Shown: positions 14,724 to 23,746, counted from the first letter of the stretch. The stretch is DNA of 64,000 nt from Haloferax namakaokahaiae (GCF_042663225.1 NZ_JBHTAA010000005.1:496001-560000), one strand, 5' to 3'. Made by a program: numbers and translations. The notes: generated by a model not told the origin, from the letters alone.

Positions 14724-16814
14724 TCAGATGTCGGGGACGTTCAGGTGGAACTCACCGCTCCGTGCTTCGACGAGACAGAGGTGATAGCCTTGCTTTCGAG
14801 AGAGTTTCACGAAGCTCTTGCGCTTGCTCCGACTCAGCAGTCCACCGCCGGTTTCGGCGGCCGTCGCTTCGAGCGCCTCCGGTTCGAAGAAGCTCTTTGT
14901 CACGACGAACGCAGACCCGAGGGTGTCGCCCGACTCCGCGACGGCCTTGGAGTCTTTGATGAGTTGTCGAACCATCGACTCGGTCGCCGGGTCGCGCGAG
15001 TCGTTCATGTTGGCGACGAACAGCGGTTCGCCCATCTGGTCGCGGAAGATGACGTCGAAGCGCCGCGTCTCGCTGTCGCCCTCGTCGCCGAGCGGAATCG
15101 AGACGGAGCCGTAGAGTTCGACGCGGTCAACTTCCGGAATCGAGTTGAAGACTCCCGCGAGTTCCGAGCGGTTGCCCGTCTCGCCAATCTCGTAGAGCAG
15201 GTCGGTGACGACCCACTTGGCGAAGCCGAATTCGGCAGTCGCGTGGAGGAACTCCTCGTAGGGTTGGCCATCGACGCTCAGCGACTCGGTGTCGAACGTC
15301 GTGTGGTGTTCCAACCGGAGGTTCTCCAGCAGTTCGTCTCGCTTTACCTGCCCGCGGTGGGCCTTTTCGAGCGTCGCCTCGCCCTTCCGCTTGTAGCGAA
15401 CGAAGAGGTTCGTCCCGCGGAGTGCCTCGTCGGCACCCATCGTCTCGTCGGCGGTGTGTACGTCGATGTCGGCGAGCGTGGATTCGAGTCGTTCGATTTC
15501 GGCTTCGAGGTCGGCGACTCGCGCTTCGAGCTGCTCGTTCTCCGCCTGCGTCTGTTCGAGTTTCTGTTGGAGCGACTCCTTCTGCGATTCGAGTTTGTCG
15601 CGTTCGGCGGTCACCGCCGTGAGTTTCTCTCTCAGGGCGCCCGACTGCGCACCGTTCGACGCCTGCGAGGACTGCTTCGACTGGGTCCGCTGTCGGGTTC
15701 GAGTGCGCTGGGGCTGGGTCTGTTTGGCATCCTGCGATTGCGTTCGGCTTTTCGCCGAGCGCTTTCGTCCGGTCGCCGACTTACTGGTCCGTTTCTTTCG
15801 CTTCTTGACGGACTCTCCGGCCGTACTCTTGGGGTCGAGTGACGGAATCGAACGGGCGTTTCGCCACTCGGCCTCTGCGGAGAACACGTCCGAGCCGTCG
15901 CCTTCGGACTGTTCGGATTCTGCCACCGAATCGGACGAAGCACCCGCTGGAGACGCCGCAGTAACGGTCTCCGGTGCAGACTCGGAGTCCGGCGCGGCGG
16001 TCGTCGGTTCTGCGGTCGTCGGTTCCGCCTCCGTGACGACGTCTGCCGACTCCTCAGAGACAGCGGACGATGTATCTGCGGCAGACGATGTCTCTGCGGC
16101 GGACGGTTCCGCTTCGGCGACTTCGACCGGTTCGTCGGTGGTCTCGGGTGCCGACTCGGGCGTCTCCGGTTCAGATTCAGTCGTCGTCTCGACTTCACCC
16201 TCGGCTTCGGGTTCGTCGCTCGAACCGTCGTCAGCGGCCGGTGTTGCAGCAGGCGCTGACTCGGGTTCCGCTTCGGCGTCCGGAATCTCGACGATATCGA
16301 GGTCAACGTCGATGACGTTGTAGATGCCAATCTCGTCGTTCGCACGCTCGAACGCCTCGTCGTCGGTGATGAGGCGTCGGCTGTTTCCGACGTACGCCGC
16401 GCTCAGCGACTTGCCACCGTGATAGACGACGTAGTAGTCGCCGGATAACACGTTCTCCGAAAGCTCGATGTAGCCCGTAAAGCCCCCCGCTTTGAGCGTA
16501 CTGTCGGCGTCGGAGAGCGGCGTATCTTCCGTGTAGTACTGCGCGCGCGTCTCGCCGCCCGTCTCCATCATCGCGTACAGCAGTGGCAGAGACGGGTCGG
16601 GCGCTCGATGCGCCTCGAACGATGCGTCGTCGAAGTCCTCGATGGTCCCGTCGAACACGCCGAGCAACCGTCCGTTGAGCATGAAGCTCCACGTCAGGTT
16701 GGTGACGACGGCACCGGTGAAGCCGCTGTCTGCGAGTTCCCGGAGGCCCGCGTAGCCACGGCCGGCCGGTGCGGAGTCCCACCCAGTCACCGCGTCGATA
16801 ATCTCGCTATCCAT
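14724..16814 (-). CDS. Large three-part haloarchaeal protein with coiled coil, unknown function
   Basis: A 696-residue protein with clear segments. Residues 1-175 are a globular domain (AVVTNLTWSFMLNGRLLGVF, then TGYIELSENVLSGDYYVVYHGG). Residues 176-335 are a Glu/Ser/Thr/Ala low-complexity acidic linker. Residues 340-395 are strongly Lys/Arg/Gln-rich, rare in halophiles and likely nucleic-acid or membrane-surface binding. Residues 400-465 are coiled coil (ESQKESLQQKLEQTQAENEQ). Residues 470-696 are a mixed alpha/beta domain with TRRFDVIFRDQMGEPLFVANM. That last segment resembles the core strands of restriction-endonuclease-like folds, but without a convincing catalytic set. No signal peptide or membrane span is seen. 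Function is unrecognised. Confidence 0.8.
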   Translation of the reverse strand: MDSEIIDAVTGWDSAPAGRGYAGLRELADSGFTGAVVTNLTWSFMLNGRLLGVFDGTIEDFDDASFEAHRAPDPSLPLLYAMMETGGETRAQYYTEDTPLSDADSTLKAGGFTGYIELSENVLSGDYYVVYHGGKSLSAAYVGNSRRLITDDEAFERANDEIGIYNVIDVDLDIVEIPDAEAEPESAPAATPAADDGSSDEPEAEGEVETTTESEPETPESAPETTDEPVEVAEAEPSAAETSSAADTSSAVSEESADVVTEAEPTTAEPTTAAPDSESAPETVTAASPAGASSDSVAESEQSEGDGSDVFSAEAEWRNARSIPSLDPKSTAGESVKKRKKRTSKSATGRKRSAKSRTQSQDAKQTQPQRTRTRQRTQSKQSSQASNGAQSGALREKLTAVTAERDKLESQKESLQQKLEQTQAENEQLEARVADLEAEIERLESTLADIDVHTADETMGADEALRGTNLFVRYKRKGEATLEKAHRGQVKRDELLENLRLEHHTTFDTESLSVDGQPYEEFLHATAEFGFAKWVVTDLLYEIGETGNRSELAGVFNSIPEVDRVELYGSVSIPLGDEGDSETRRFDVIFRDQMGEPLFVANMNDSRDPATESMVRQLIKDSKAVAESGDTLGSAFVVTKSFFEPEALEATAAETGGGLLSRSKRKSFVKLSRKQGYHLCLVEARSGEFHLNVPDI

Positions 16815-16945
16815 TTGGGCATAAATCTCCGTAAGCGAATCAAATAGTTTCCGGGCGATTTGCTCGTCTCAGCGGAAAATCCTCTCAATAGTGTTTAATT
16901 ACTAACTAATGGTCCGAGTATTCTGTCTCGTCGGCGATGGGGGCG

Positions 16946-16953
16946 AATAATTA
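16946..16953 (+). promoter_or_regulatory. TATA box of methyltransferase gene
   Basis: AATAATTA, a strong AT-rich block centred 30 nt before the GTG at 16980 (24 nt before the alternative TTG at 16974). It supports leaderless initiation at one of these codons. Confidence 0.55.
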
Positions 16954-16979
16954 TGGCACCCCCCTGAGACAACTTGGTC

Positions 16980-17918
16980 GTGACACGCCACGACGAACGA
17001 TTCGTCCGCTATCTCGAGGCGAAAGAGCCAGTGGACGACCACGCGCTTCATCGTCCGACGCTCGCCCGGCTCAACGACCTGCTCGAAGCCCGTGCGGAGT
17101 CACGACCGGGCAAGCCGCTTCGAGTCGTCTCGGTCGGGGCCGGAACGGGCGCGATGTGCCGGCGACTCCTCTCGTGGGGCGTCTTCGACTCGCACGACGA
17201 CATCAAGTTCGTGATGGTGGACAAGCAAGAGGGCTTGGCAGACCGCGCGGCCGCGGCGTTCGCACGCTGGGCACCCGCGGCTGGCTGGGAAGCGACCCCG
17301 ACGAAGAACGGCTTTCGAATCGAGCGTCACGGCCGCCGCGTCGAACTCACCTACATCACCGGCGACCTGTTCGATGCCACGTCACTCCTCCCGCGCGCGC
17401 TTGACCTCGTCATCGCCCACGCCGTCTTCGACCTCTTGCCACTCAAGCGGGCGACCGAATCGCTCGTCTCTCGACTCACCGACCGCGGGCTGGTCTACGC
17501 GCCGATTACGTTCGACGGCCACACCTCGTTCCGGCCGGCCCACGAAGCCGACGACCGAATCCTCGACGCGTACCACGAGACGATGCGCGCCGAGGACCAC
17601 AACGGCTCGACGACCGGCTCGGACCTCTTTTCGGCGTTCACTTCGGCTGGTCTGTCGCTCGTCGAAGCGGGCGGGTCCGACTGGGTCGTTCACCCGCCGT
17701 ACGACGACCACGCCCCGGCCTTCCTCGACCAGATTCTCCACTTCGTCGAGCAATCGCTGACCGAGACGGGGAACGCGGGTGTGGACGGCGAGAGCATCGA
17801 AGACGACGAGTTTCAGACCGACCTCGACTCGTGGCTCAGGACGCGCCACCGGCAACTCGAAACGGAGTCGCTCACCTACATCGCCCACAACGTGGACGTA
17901 CTCGCGCAACTCGACTGA
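16980..17918 (+). CDS. Class I SAM-dependent methyltransferase
   Basis: A 312-residue protein with SAM-binding motif I as LRVVSVGAGTGAMCRRLL (about 47-64). An acidic motif II-type segment is FVMVDKQEG, and a motif IV-like strand is LDLVIAHAVFDLLPL. The substrate is not identifiable. The C-terminal half (FRPAHEADDRILDAYHETM onward) is specific to haloarchaeal homologues. I chose GTG at 16980 over TTG at 16974, both compatible with the TATA element. The gene converges on the CDP-alcohol transferase gene with 15 bp between stops. Confidence 0.82.
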   Translation: MTRHDERFVRYLEAKEPVDDHALHRPTLARLNDLLEARAESRPGKPLRVVSVGAGTGAMCRRLLSWGVFDSHDDIKFVMVDKQEGLADRAAAAFARWAPAAGWEATPTKNGFRIERHGRRVELTYITGDLFDATSLLPRALDLVIAHAVFDLLPLKRATESLVSRLTDRGLVYAPITFDGHTSFRPAHEADDRILDAYHETMRAEDHNGSTTGSDLFSAFTSAGLSLVEAGGSDWVVHPPYDDHAPAFLDQILHFVEQSLTETGNAGVDGESIEDDEFQTDLDSWLRTRHRQLETESLTYIAHNVDVLAQLD

Positions 17919-17933
17919 GCGAGTCTTTTCAAC

Positions 17934-18725
17934 TCACTCGTCCGTCGGCGCGGGCTTCTTCTGGCGTGTCGATTCCCCGAGTCGGCCAGAGACGTACAGC
18001 CAGTCACGAGCGAAGCCGAGGAGCAACGCGCCAGCGGCGAGCGCGGCCAGTTCGGGAATCCACTGGTCGGCGACACCCGGCGCGAGTGCGAGCGGAACGA
18101 ACGCCATCTGAAGACCGGCGAGCACGCGTCGAGACTCTCGCGGCGGGAGGTCGAACGTCGGCTTTCCGGTTCGCGCTCGCCACCAGAGTCCGGCGACGAA
18201 GGCGTAGCGAGCGACACCGACCGAGAGGTACCACCACGGGAGCTGCCCGAGAACGATGCCCGCGACCGAGGCGACCAACAGACCGACCGCATCGACGGTC
18301 ATATCGAGACGAGCGCCGAGCGCGGTCACGCGGTTCGTCCGCCGGGCGAGCGCACCATCGACCGAATCCAACCCGGCCGCGAGTCCGTAGCCGAGCGCCG
18401 CGAACCACGCCAAGCGCGCCGATGGCGCTCCAACCAAGACGAGCGCGACGACGCCGCCGACCCACGCGACAATCGTTCCGCGGAAGAGCGTAATCGTGGT
18501 CGGCAATCCAATCCAGTCGTATCGCTGTTGCGTGCCCGGCGTGTGATTTTCGTCGGCGAAGACGCTCGTGTAGCCGACGAGGAGGAGCACCAACACGCCG
18601 GCGAGCGCAAGCCACACGAGTGCATCGCCGAGCGTCACCACGCGTGTGAGAGCGACCGCGACGACTGCCGTCGAGACAACCCCACCGACGCCGGCCGCGA
18701 GCAGTGAGACGCGAGTGCTATCCAT
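17934..18725 (-). CDS. CDP-alcohol phosphatidyltransferase family membrane protein
   Basis: A 263-residue membrane enzyme with about six hydrophobic segments and the family's catalytic signature DxxDGxxARx(n)GxxxDxxxD. It appears here as LDSVDGALARRTNRV followed by GARLDMTVDAVG (about 118-148). These enzymes transfer a CDP-linked lipid group onto an alcohol such as inositol phosphate, glycerol phosphate or serine; the acceptor is not known here. It is last in a minus-strand unit with a small membrane protein (8-bp overlap) and a penicillin-acylase-like gene. Confidence 0.88.
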   Translation of the reverse strand: MDSTRVSLLAAGVGGVVSTAVVAVALTRVVTLGDALVWLALAGVLVLLLVGYTSVFADENHTPGTQQRYDWIGLPTTITLFRGTIVAWVGGVVALVLVGAPSARLAWFAALGYGLAAGLDSVDGALARRTNRVTALGARLDMTVDAVGLLVASVAGIVLGQLPWWYLSVGVARYAFVAGLWWRARTGKPTFDLPPRESRRVLAGLQMAFVPLALAPGVADQWIPELAALAAGALLLGFARDWLYVSGRLGESTRQKKPAPTDE

Positions 18726-19056
18726 CGGGAGTGACGGCGCGCGCCCCGACTGCGCCGAGCATCGGCAGCGCGAACCCGATGGCGACGCTCAAGACGAGGA
18801 TGATGCCCATCTCGAAGTACGCGTCGAGTCCGCCGCTGCGCCACACCAGCGCCGTCTGTAAGGCAATCGAGAGGCCGCCGAAGGTGAGACCGGAGACGAC
18901 GGCTCGGCGGACTGACGTGGCGAGCACGCCCACGAGGACGCCGCCGAGGACGAGTCCCGACCAGTGTACTGTCGATGCGGCGAGTCCGACGACGGTTGCG
19001 GCGACTAGCGCGAGTTCGGCGTACCGTCCGGTTCGTATCTCGGAGAGGAGCGTCAT
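18718..19056 (-). CDS. Small multi-span membrane protein, unknown function
   Basis: 112 residues with about four hydrophobic segments: YAELALVAATVVGLAAST, SGLVLGGVLVGVLAT, a middle one, and GIILVLSVAIGFALPMLGAV. No family motif is recognised. It is embedded in an operon: its ATG overlaps the stop of the upstream acylase gene by 4 nt, and its 3' end overlaps the CDP-alcohol transferase start by 8 nt. It is probably co-translated and may act with the transferase in membrane-lipid chemistry, which is inference. Confidence 0.75.
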   Translation of the reverse strand: MTLLSEIRTGRYAELALVAATVVGLAASTVHWSGLVLGGVLVGVLATSVRRAVVSGLTFGGLSIALQTALVWRSGGLDAYFEMGIILVLSVAIGFALPMLGAVGARAVTPDG

Positions 19057-21473
19057 TGGTCACTCCGAAAGACGATGTCCGGGGACTTGGTTGGTCGGTC
19101 CAGCGTGAGCGGTTTGTACTCGCCCAGCGCCCACTCGTCGAGTTGGTCGTGGTAGTGGTCGGACCAGACGACGCCGCTCTGGCCGCCGGGGATGACACCC
19201 GAGGAGTCGTCGTCGGCCGAGAAGTCCACGACCATGCGCCAACTACTGCCCGCCTGCGTCGAATCCGACGACCGGAAGTTGAACACGGTGAACGCCGACC
19301 CGTCCATCGGTCGCTCGGGGTAGTTCAGGAACGCGCGGTCGAACGGATGGTTCATGTCGAGGGTGTTGTAGTCGCCGTACGTCTCCCACCCCTTCTCTTC
19401 GATGCGCTCGGCGGTTCGGTTCATTGCGAGCGCGGCCACGTCGGCGCGGGTTTCCGTCGCGGGGTACGTCGTTCGGTCGTCGAACCACGGCGATTCCGCG
19501 TCGAGCGTCTGGAGGGTGTAGAGTCGCGGGTAGTACGACTCGTCGAGTCCTTCGGCACTGAACTCGTCGTGGAACGTCGCGTTCTGGAACTCTTCGAGCC
19601 AGATTCGGTAGACGAGCGCGGCGCGCGACTCTGCCCGCATCCCGTAGTCCCAGCCATCCAGTTCTGCGGCGAGTTCCTGCGCGCCGGGGGACATCTGCGA
19701 AACGGCCGCGTCGTCGGTCGCGTACGGGACGAATTCCTTGGCCGCTTCGGAGCGAACGTCGCGCTGGAGTTCGCGCATCGTCTCGGCGGTCATCTCACCT
19801 TCGACAGCCGCGGCGTCCAACTCGTCGTAGATTCGCTGGCCGCGGTAGGGGTCCGCGTAGGTCATCGACGTGCCCACGTAGAACCCCGGGTCGTCGATGG
19901 TGCGCTGGTTGGCGGTGGCGAGTACGTCGGGGTCGTCCACGTGCGGAATCGACTCGAAGGGGACGAAGCCGTCCCACGATGAGCGGCCATAGGGTTCGTA
20001 GCCGCGCCACTCGCCCTCGCCCGCAGAGCCGTCGAACACGGTGTCTCCGCGGACGACCTCGCCGTCGGTCACCCGAATCGGGTACTTCCCGGCCGGGTAG
20101 TAGAGCGTGTTGCCAGCGCGGTCGGCGGCGACGAAGTTCTGGGCCGGCACGTCCCACACTTCGAGCGCGTCACGGATTTCCGAGACCGACTCCGCGTGGT
20201 TCAGTTTGTAGACGCCGAGCGACTCGTTCGTCGCCGAGAATCCGGGCCACGCGACGCCGACCATCGCGCCGTCGCGTTCGACGACGGGGCCGTGGACCGA
20301 CTTCCGAACCTCGATGGGCACGTCGTCGCCGCCCGCGACTTCGATGACTTCCGTCTCCGTCTCGAACTCGCGGACTTCGCCCTGGTAGACGTACCCGCCG
20401 TCGCGCGTCTCGTAGGTGTAGAGGTCGGTGAAGTCGCCGCCGACGTTGGTCACGCTCCACGCGGCGTCGGCGGTCCGGCCGATGACGACCATCGGAATCC
20501 CGGGGAAGCCGACGCCTCGAACGTCCATCTCGGCGGCCGAGAGGTGCATCTCGTACCAGATTGGTGGAACAGTGAGCGAGAGGTGCGGGTCGTTGGCGAG
20601 CAGCGGCGCGCCCGAGGCGGTGTGTTCGCCCGAGACGACCCAGTTGTTCGACCCGTACACCGGGTCTTTGTCGTAGGCGTCGGTCCAGTCGGCGAGCGCG
20701 CGGAAGTCGCCGTCGAGCGACGCCGAGGTGGAAGCAGAAGACGAACCATTGGCGATGGCTTGCGGGTCGAACGGCGTCGCGTCCGAGTCGGCCGAGTCGC
20801 GGATATTCGGCACGTCGTGGTCGAGCGCGTCAGGGTAGAGTGCCGCCGATTCGGGACCGAGTCGGGAGACGGCCGTCGAACGCCGGAGGTCGGCGAACGA
20901 CCCCGAGAGTTGCCACGAGATGAGTTTTCCCACCAACAGCGTATCGACCGGCCGCCACTCCTCGAACTCGGCGTCCACCATCGCGTACTCGGGTGGGAGC
21001 GGTCGGCTGTCGGCGTAAGCGTTCACGCCAGCGCTGTAGGCTTCGATTGGTGCGCCGACCTCGGTTCCCTGCACCGACTGCCACGACGCTTCCGCGGCGG
21101 ATTCGAAGTCGAGGCTTCGATAGAACCGGTCCGACTCGATAGTCGAGTTGCCGACGACGGCGGAGAGTCGTCCCGAAATCAGGCGGCGCTGGAGGTCCAT
21201 CTGGAACAGTCGGTCCTGCGCTTGGACGTAGCCGACGGCGTAGTAGAGCGCCTCCTCGGAGTCGGCCTCGACGTGCGGAACGCCGTCGTCGTCGTACCAG
21301 ACGGTCGCCTCGCCGTAGGGACTCTGCACCTCTTCGGCACCTGCGGTTGCCGACGCGTAGAGACCGCCAGAGAGCGGCGCGGCGAGCGCCAGATACGACC
21401 CACCGAAGACGGCCGAGAGAACGAGCGCCCCCGCACAGACGATAGCGATGGCCGCACGGGTAGAAATATTCAT
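19053..21473 (-). CDS. Penicillin acylase family protein (Ntn hydrolase)
   Basis: An 806-residue secreted or membrane-anchored amidohydrolase of the penicillin G acylase / acyl-homoserine-lactone acylase superfamily. A signal-anchor helix lies at about 5-30 (AAIAIVCAGALVLSAVFGGSYLALAAP). The alpha-chain start AEVxYDDDGVPHVEA-type motif and GYVQAQDRLFQMDLQRRLISGRL are typical. The autoprocessing nucleophile is the Ser of YGSNNWVVSG, followed by LLANDPHLSLTVPPIWYEMHL. I chose ATG 21473 over a TTG six bases earlier because a TATA element sits 27 nt upstream. The substrate (N-acyl compound) is unknown. Confidence 0.92.
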   Translation of the reverse strand: MNISTRAAIAIVCAGALVLSAVFGGSYLALAAPLSGGLYASATAGAEEVQSPYGEATVWYDDDGVPHVEADSEEALYYAVGYVQAQDRLFQMDLQRRLISGRLSAVVGNSTIESDRFYRSLDFESAAEASWQSVQGTEVGAPIEAYSAGVNAYADSRPLPPEYAMVDAEFEEWRPVDTLLVGKLISWQLSGSFADLRRSTAVSRLGPESAALYPDALDHDVPNIRDSADSDATPFDPQAIANGSSSASTSASLDGDFRALADWTDAYDKDPVYGSNNWVVSGEHTASGAPLLANDPHLSLTVPPIWYEMHLSAAEMDVRGVGFPGIPMVVIGRTADAAWSVTNVGGDFTDLYTYETRDGGYVYQGEVREFETETEVIEVAGGDDVPIEVRKSVHGPVVERDGAMVGVAWPGFSATNESLGVYKLNHAESVSEIRDALEVWDVPAQNFVAADRAGNTLYYPAGKYPIRVTDGEVVRGDTVFDGSAGEGEWRGYEPYGRSSWDGFVPFESIPHVDDPDVLATANQRTIDDPGFYVGTSMTYADPYRGQRIYDELDAAAVEGEMTAETMRELQRDVRSEAAKEFVPYATDDAAVSQMSPGAQELAAELDGWDYGMRAESRAALVYRIWLEEFQNATFHDEFSAEGLDESYYPRLYTLQTLDAESPWFDDRTTYPATETRADVAALAMNRTAERIEEKGWETYGDYNTLDMNHPFDRAFLNYPERPMDGSAFTVFNFRSSDSTQAGSSWRMVVDFSADDDSSGVIPGGQSGVVWSDHYHDQLDEWALGEYKPLTLDRPTKSPDIVFRSDQ

Positions 21474-21496
21474 GCACAATCCGCGCGTGGAAAGTT

Positions 21497-21503
21497 GTTA
21501 AAC
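21497..21503 (-). promoter_or_regulatory. TATA box of penicillin-acylase operon
   Basis: GTTTAAC on the minus strand, centred 27 nt upstream of the ATG at 21473. It implies a leaderless mRNA for the three-gene unit. Confidence 0.55.
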
Positions 21504-21533
21504 GTTGTCCCGTTGATGGGTTTCGGAGCCGCC

Positions 21534-21875
21534 TCACCTCGTGCTCGCGCGTTCTCGGAGACACACCACGGCGAGCAGGCAGAGGTACGTCACGAGTCCG
21601 CCGAACACGGCGACGAGAACCTGTTGGCCGAGTAGAAACACGCCGAGTAGGACCAAGAGCGCGCCAGCGACGAGCGTGGTCGCTTGGACGCGCCGTCGCT
21701 CCCAGACCGTTCGCACTCGGTCACGGTCCAACTGCAACACCGCTTCGAGGAGGAGCGTTCCGACGACACCGACTGCAATCGCGGTTGGTCGGACTGGTGA
21801 GTCGAGCACGGCGATGGCGAACGCGAGCGGAACCGCCGCGGCGACTGCGAGCCCAGCATCCCGGCGACGACTCAT
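21534..21875 (-). CDS. Small membrane protein, unknown function
   Basis: 113 residues with about four hydrophobic segments (AGLAVAAAVPLAFAIAVLD, ATTLVAGALLVLLGVFLLG and others) and an Arg-rich loop RDRVRTVWERRRVQ. The start is set at the ATG at 21875; the open frame upstream is not halophile-like. No family is recognised. It is divergent from the potassium-channel gene and appears to share its promoter element, which hints at joint expression. Confidence 0.7.
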   Translation of the reverse strand: MSRRRDAGLAVAAAVPLAFAIAVLDSPVRPTAIAVGVVGTLLLEAVLQLDRDRVRTVWERRRVQATTLVAGALLVLLGVFLLGQQVLVAVFGGLVTYLCLLAVVCLRERASTR

Positions 21876-21896
21876 ACGCCCTGTCGTTCGGCAGAG

Positions 21897-21907
21897 GTCT
21901 TTTAGAC
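21897..21907. promoter_or_regulatory. Shared symmetric TATA element between divergent genes
   Basis: GTCT-TTT-AGAC, an AT-rich core with 4-bp inverted arms centred at 21902. The centre is 28 nt from the plus-strand ATG (21930) and 27 nt from the minus-strand ATG (21875). Both are the canonical haloarchaeal distance for leaderless genes, so one element may serve both directions. Confidence 0.5.
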
Positions 21908-21929
21908 GGCGACGGCCGAAGACGAGTGT

Positions 21930-23588
21930 ATGTCTATTTCGGGCGACGGACCGGGGTTGTCCAAGACGAAACGAAACCTCGGGCGATACCTCGCGGCGGC
22001 AGCGACCGCGATTCTTCTCTACGCAATCGTCTATCAGTGGGCGCTCGGCTACTTCACGAACGAGACGACGACGTTCCTGCAGGCGCTCCACGTCGTCGTC
22101 GAGACGTTCACGACGACTGGGTACGGCGAACAGGCGGGCGTTTGGGAGGAAACGCCGCCGCTACTCGCGCTCTCGATTGTGATGCAGTTGACCGGTGTGG
22201 TCACCGTCTTTCTCGCACTGCCACTGTTTCTCGTCCCCCTCGTCGAAGACGCGTTGCGGACCGACCCGCCCACGTCGTCGGCGCTCGCCGAGCACGTCGT
22301 CATCTGTACGTTCACTCCGAGAGGCGACGCACTGGTGGACGAACTCGAATCGATGGACGTGCCGTACGTCATCGTCGAGGCCGACCGCGACGTGGCCGAA
22401 GAACTCTACGCCGAGGACTACACCGTCGTCCACGGCGAACCCGAGTCGGTCGAAGCGCTGGAGGCCGCGAACGCGAGCGAGGCGCTCACCATCGTCGCCG
22501 ACGACGACGACGAGACGAACGCGAGCATCATCCTCGCCGCGAAACAGGCCGCGCCGGACTGCCGCGTCGTCAGTCTCATCGAAGACCCCCACGTCGCCGA
22601 CTACCACCGCTACGCCGGCGCGGACGCCGTCGTCTCGCCGCGGCGACTCCTCGGCGAGAGCCTCGCCGGGAAGGCGACCACCTCTGTCAGCACCGAACTC
22701 GGTGACGCCGTCGAGATTGGCGAAGACTTCGAAGTCGCAGAGATGCTCGTCCAGCGCGGCAGTCCCGTCGAAGGCAAACGCATCGCCGACAGCGGCATCG
22801 CCGACCTGACCGGGGCGAACGTCATCGGCGCGTGGTTCTCCGGGGAGTTCGTCTCTCCGCCCGCTCCCGATGCAGTCATCGACGAACACACCATCCTGCT
22901 CGTCGTCGGCCGCGAGAAGCAACTGGAGCAACTCCGCGAGTTGACGCTCTCGTCTGCGCGTCGATTCCGTCGCGGGGCGATACTCATCGCCGGCTACGGC
23001 GAAGTTGGCTCGACGGCGGCCGAAACGCTCGCGGGCGCTGGTGTCCCGCACGTCGTCATCGACCTCGAAGACAAACCCGGCGTCGATATCGTCGGCGACG
23101 TGACGGACCCGCAGACGCTCATCGAAGCGGGGGTCAAAGAGGCCCGTGGCGTGTTGCTCGCGCTCAACGACGACACGACGGCCGTGTTCGCAACGCTCGT
23201 CTCCGAACGCGTCTCCGAGGAGACGGAGGTCATCGCGCGCGCCAACGAGACCGAGAGCATCGCCAAACTCTACCGCGCGGGAGCGGACTACGTCCTCGCG
23301 CTCTCGACGGTCGCGGGTCGGATGCTCGCTTCGACCGTGCTCGACGAGGAGGTCATCGCCCCGCAGTCACAGATCGAACTCGTCCGAACGCACGCCGAGA
23401 AACTGGTCGGAAAGACGCTCGCCGAGGCGGACGTTCGCGCGAAGACCAACTGTACGATTATCGCCGTCAAACGCGACGGCTCGCTCCTGACCGAAATCGG
23501 TCCGGACTTCAGAATCGGCGTGGACGACGAACTCATCGTCGCGGGTATCGACCAAGACATCTACCGCTTCAACGAGCAGTTCGGCTGA
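21930..23588 (+). CDS. Two-pore-helix potassium channel with tandem RCK (TrkA) domains
   Basis: A 552-residue protein. Two transmembrane helices (about 18-42 and 76-105) flank a pore loop with filter TTTGYGE (61-67), slightly different from canonical TVGYGD. There follow two TrkA-N/RCK Rossmann domains: VVICTFTPRGDALVDEL with IVEADRD, and ILIAGYGEVGSTAAETL with VIDLEDKPG. Each is followed by a TrkA-C domain (about 245-330 and 465-550). The second Rossmann motif GYGEVG binds nucleotide; the first (TFTPRG) is degenerate. It likely gates K+ flow in response to ligand binding. Confidence 0.9.
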   Translation: MSISGDGPGLSKTKRNLGRYLAAAATAILLYAIVYQWALGYFTNETTTFLQALHVVVETFTTTGYGEQAGVWEETPPLLALSIVMQLTGVVTVFLALPLFLVPLVEDALRTDPPTSSALAEHVVICTFTPRGDALVDELESMDVPYVIVEADRDVAEELYAEDYTVVHGEPESVEALEAANASEALTIVADDDDETNASIILAAKQAAPDCRVVSLIEDPHVADYHRYAGADAVVSPRRLLGESLAGKATTSVSTELGDAVEIGEDFEVAEMLVQRGSPVEGKRIADSGIADLTGANVIGAWFSGEFVSPPAPDAVIDEHTILLVVGREKQLEQLRELTLSSARRFRRGAILIAGYGEVGSTAAETLAGAGVPHVVIDLEDKPGVDIVGDVTDPQTLIEAGVKEARGVLLALNDDTTAVFATLVSERVSEETEVIARANETESIAKLYRAGADYVLALSTVAGRMLASTVLDEEVIAPQSQIELVRTHAEKLVGKTLAEADVRAKTNCTIIAVKRDGSLLTEIGPDFRIGVDDELIVAGIDQDIYRFNEQFG

Positions 23589-23746
23589 GAAAGTCGCGGC
23601 GACGTGTGAACTCCGTGGCGCGCAAGAACGTTGCTCGCGCCAACACAGACGAGAGCACGAGCACCTGGGCGAACCAGGACAACCCATGGCAGGTGGTCGC
23701 TCGAACTCTCGCCGTGTAGCGATGCTGTGTCTTCGACGGGTCGCCT

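Noticed and set aside
20196..21635. Long plus-strand frame opposite the penicillin acylase gene
   Set aside because: Shadow frame; composition is Arg/Val-rich and unlike halophile proteins.
23664..23678. CCTGG-N5-CCAGG hairpin as a terminator of the K+ channel gene
   Set aside because: The stem is only 5 bp and no T run follows on the plus strand, so evidence is too weak.
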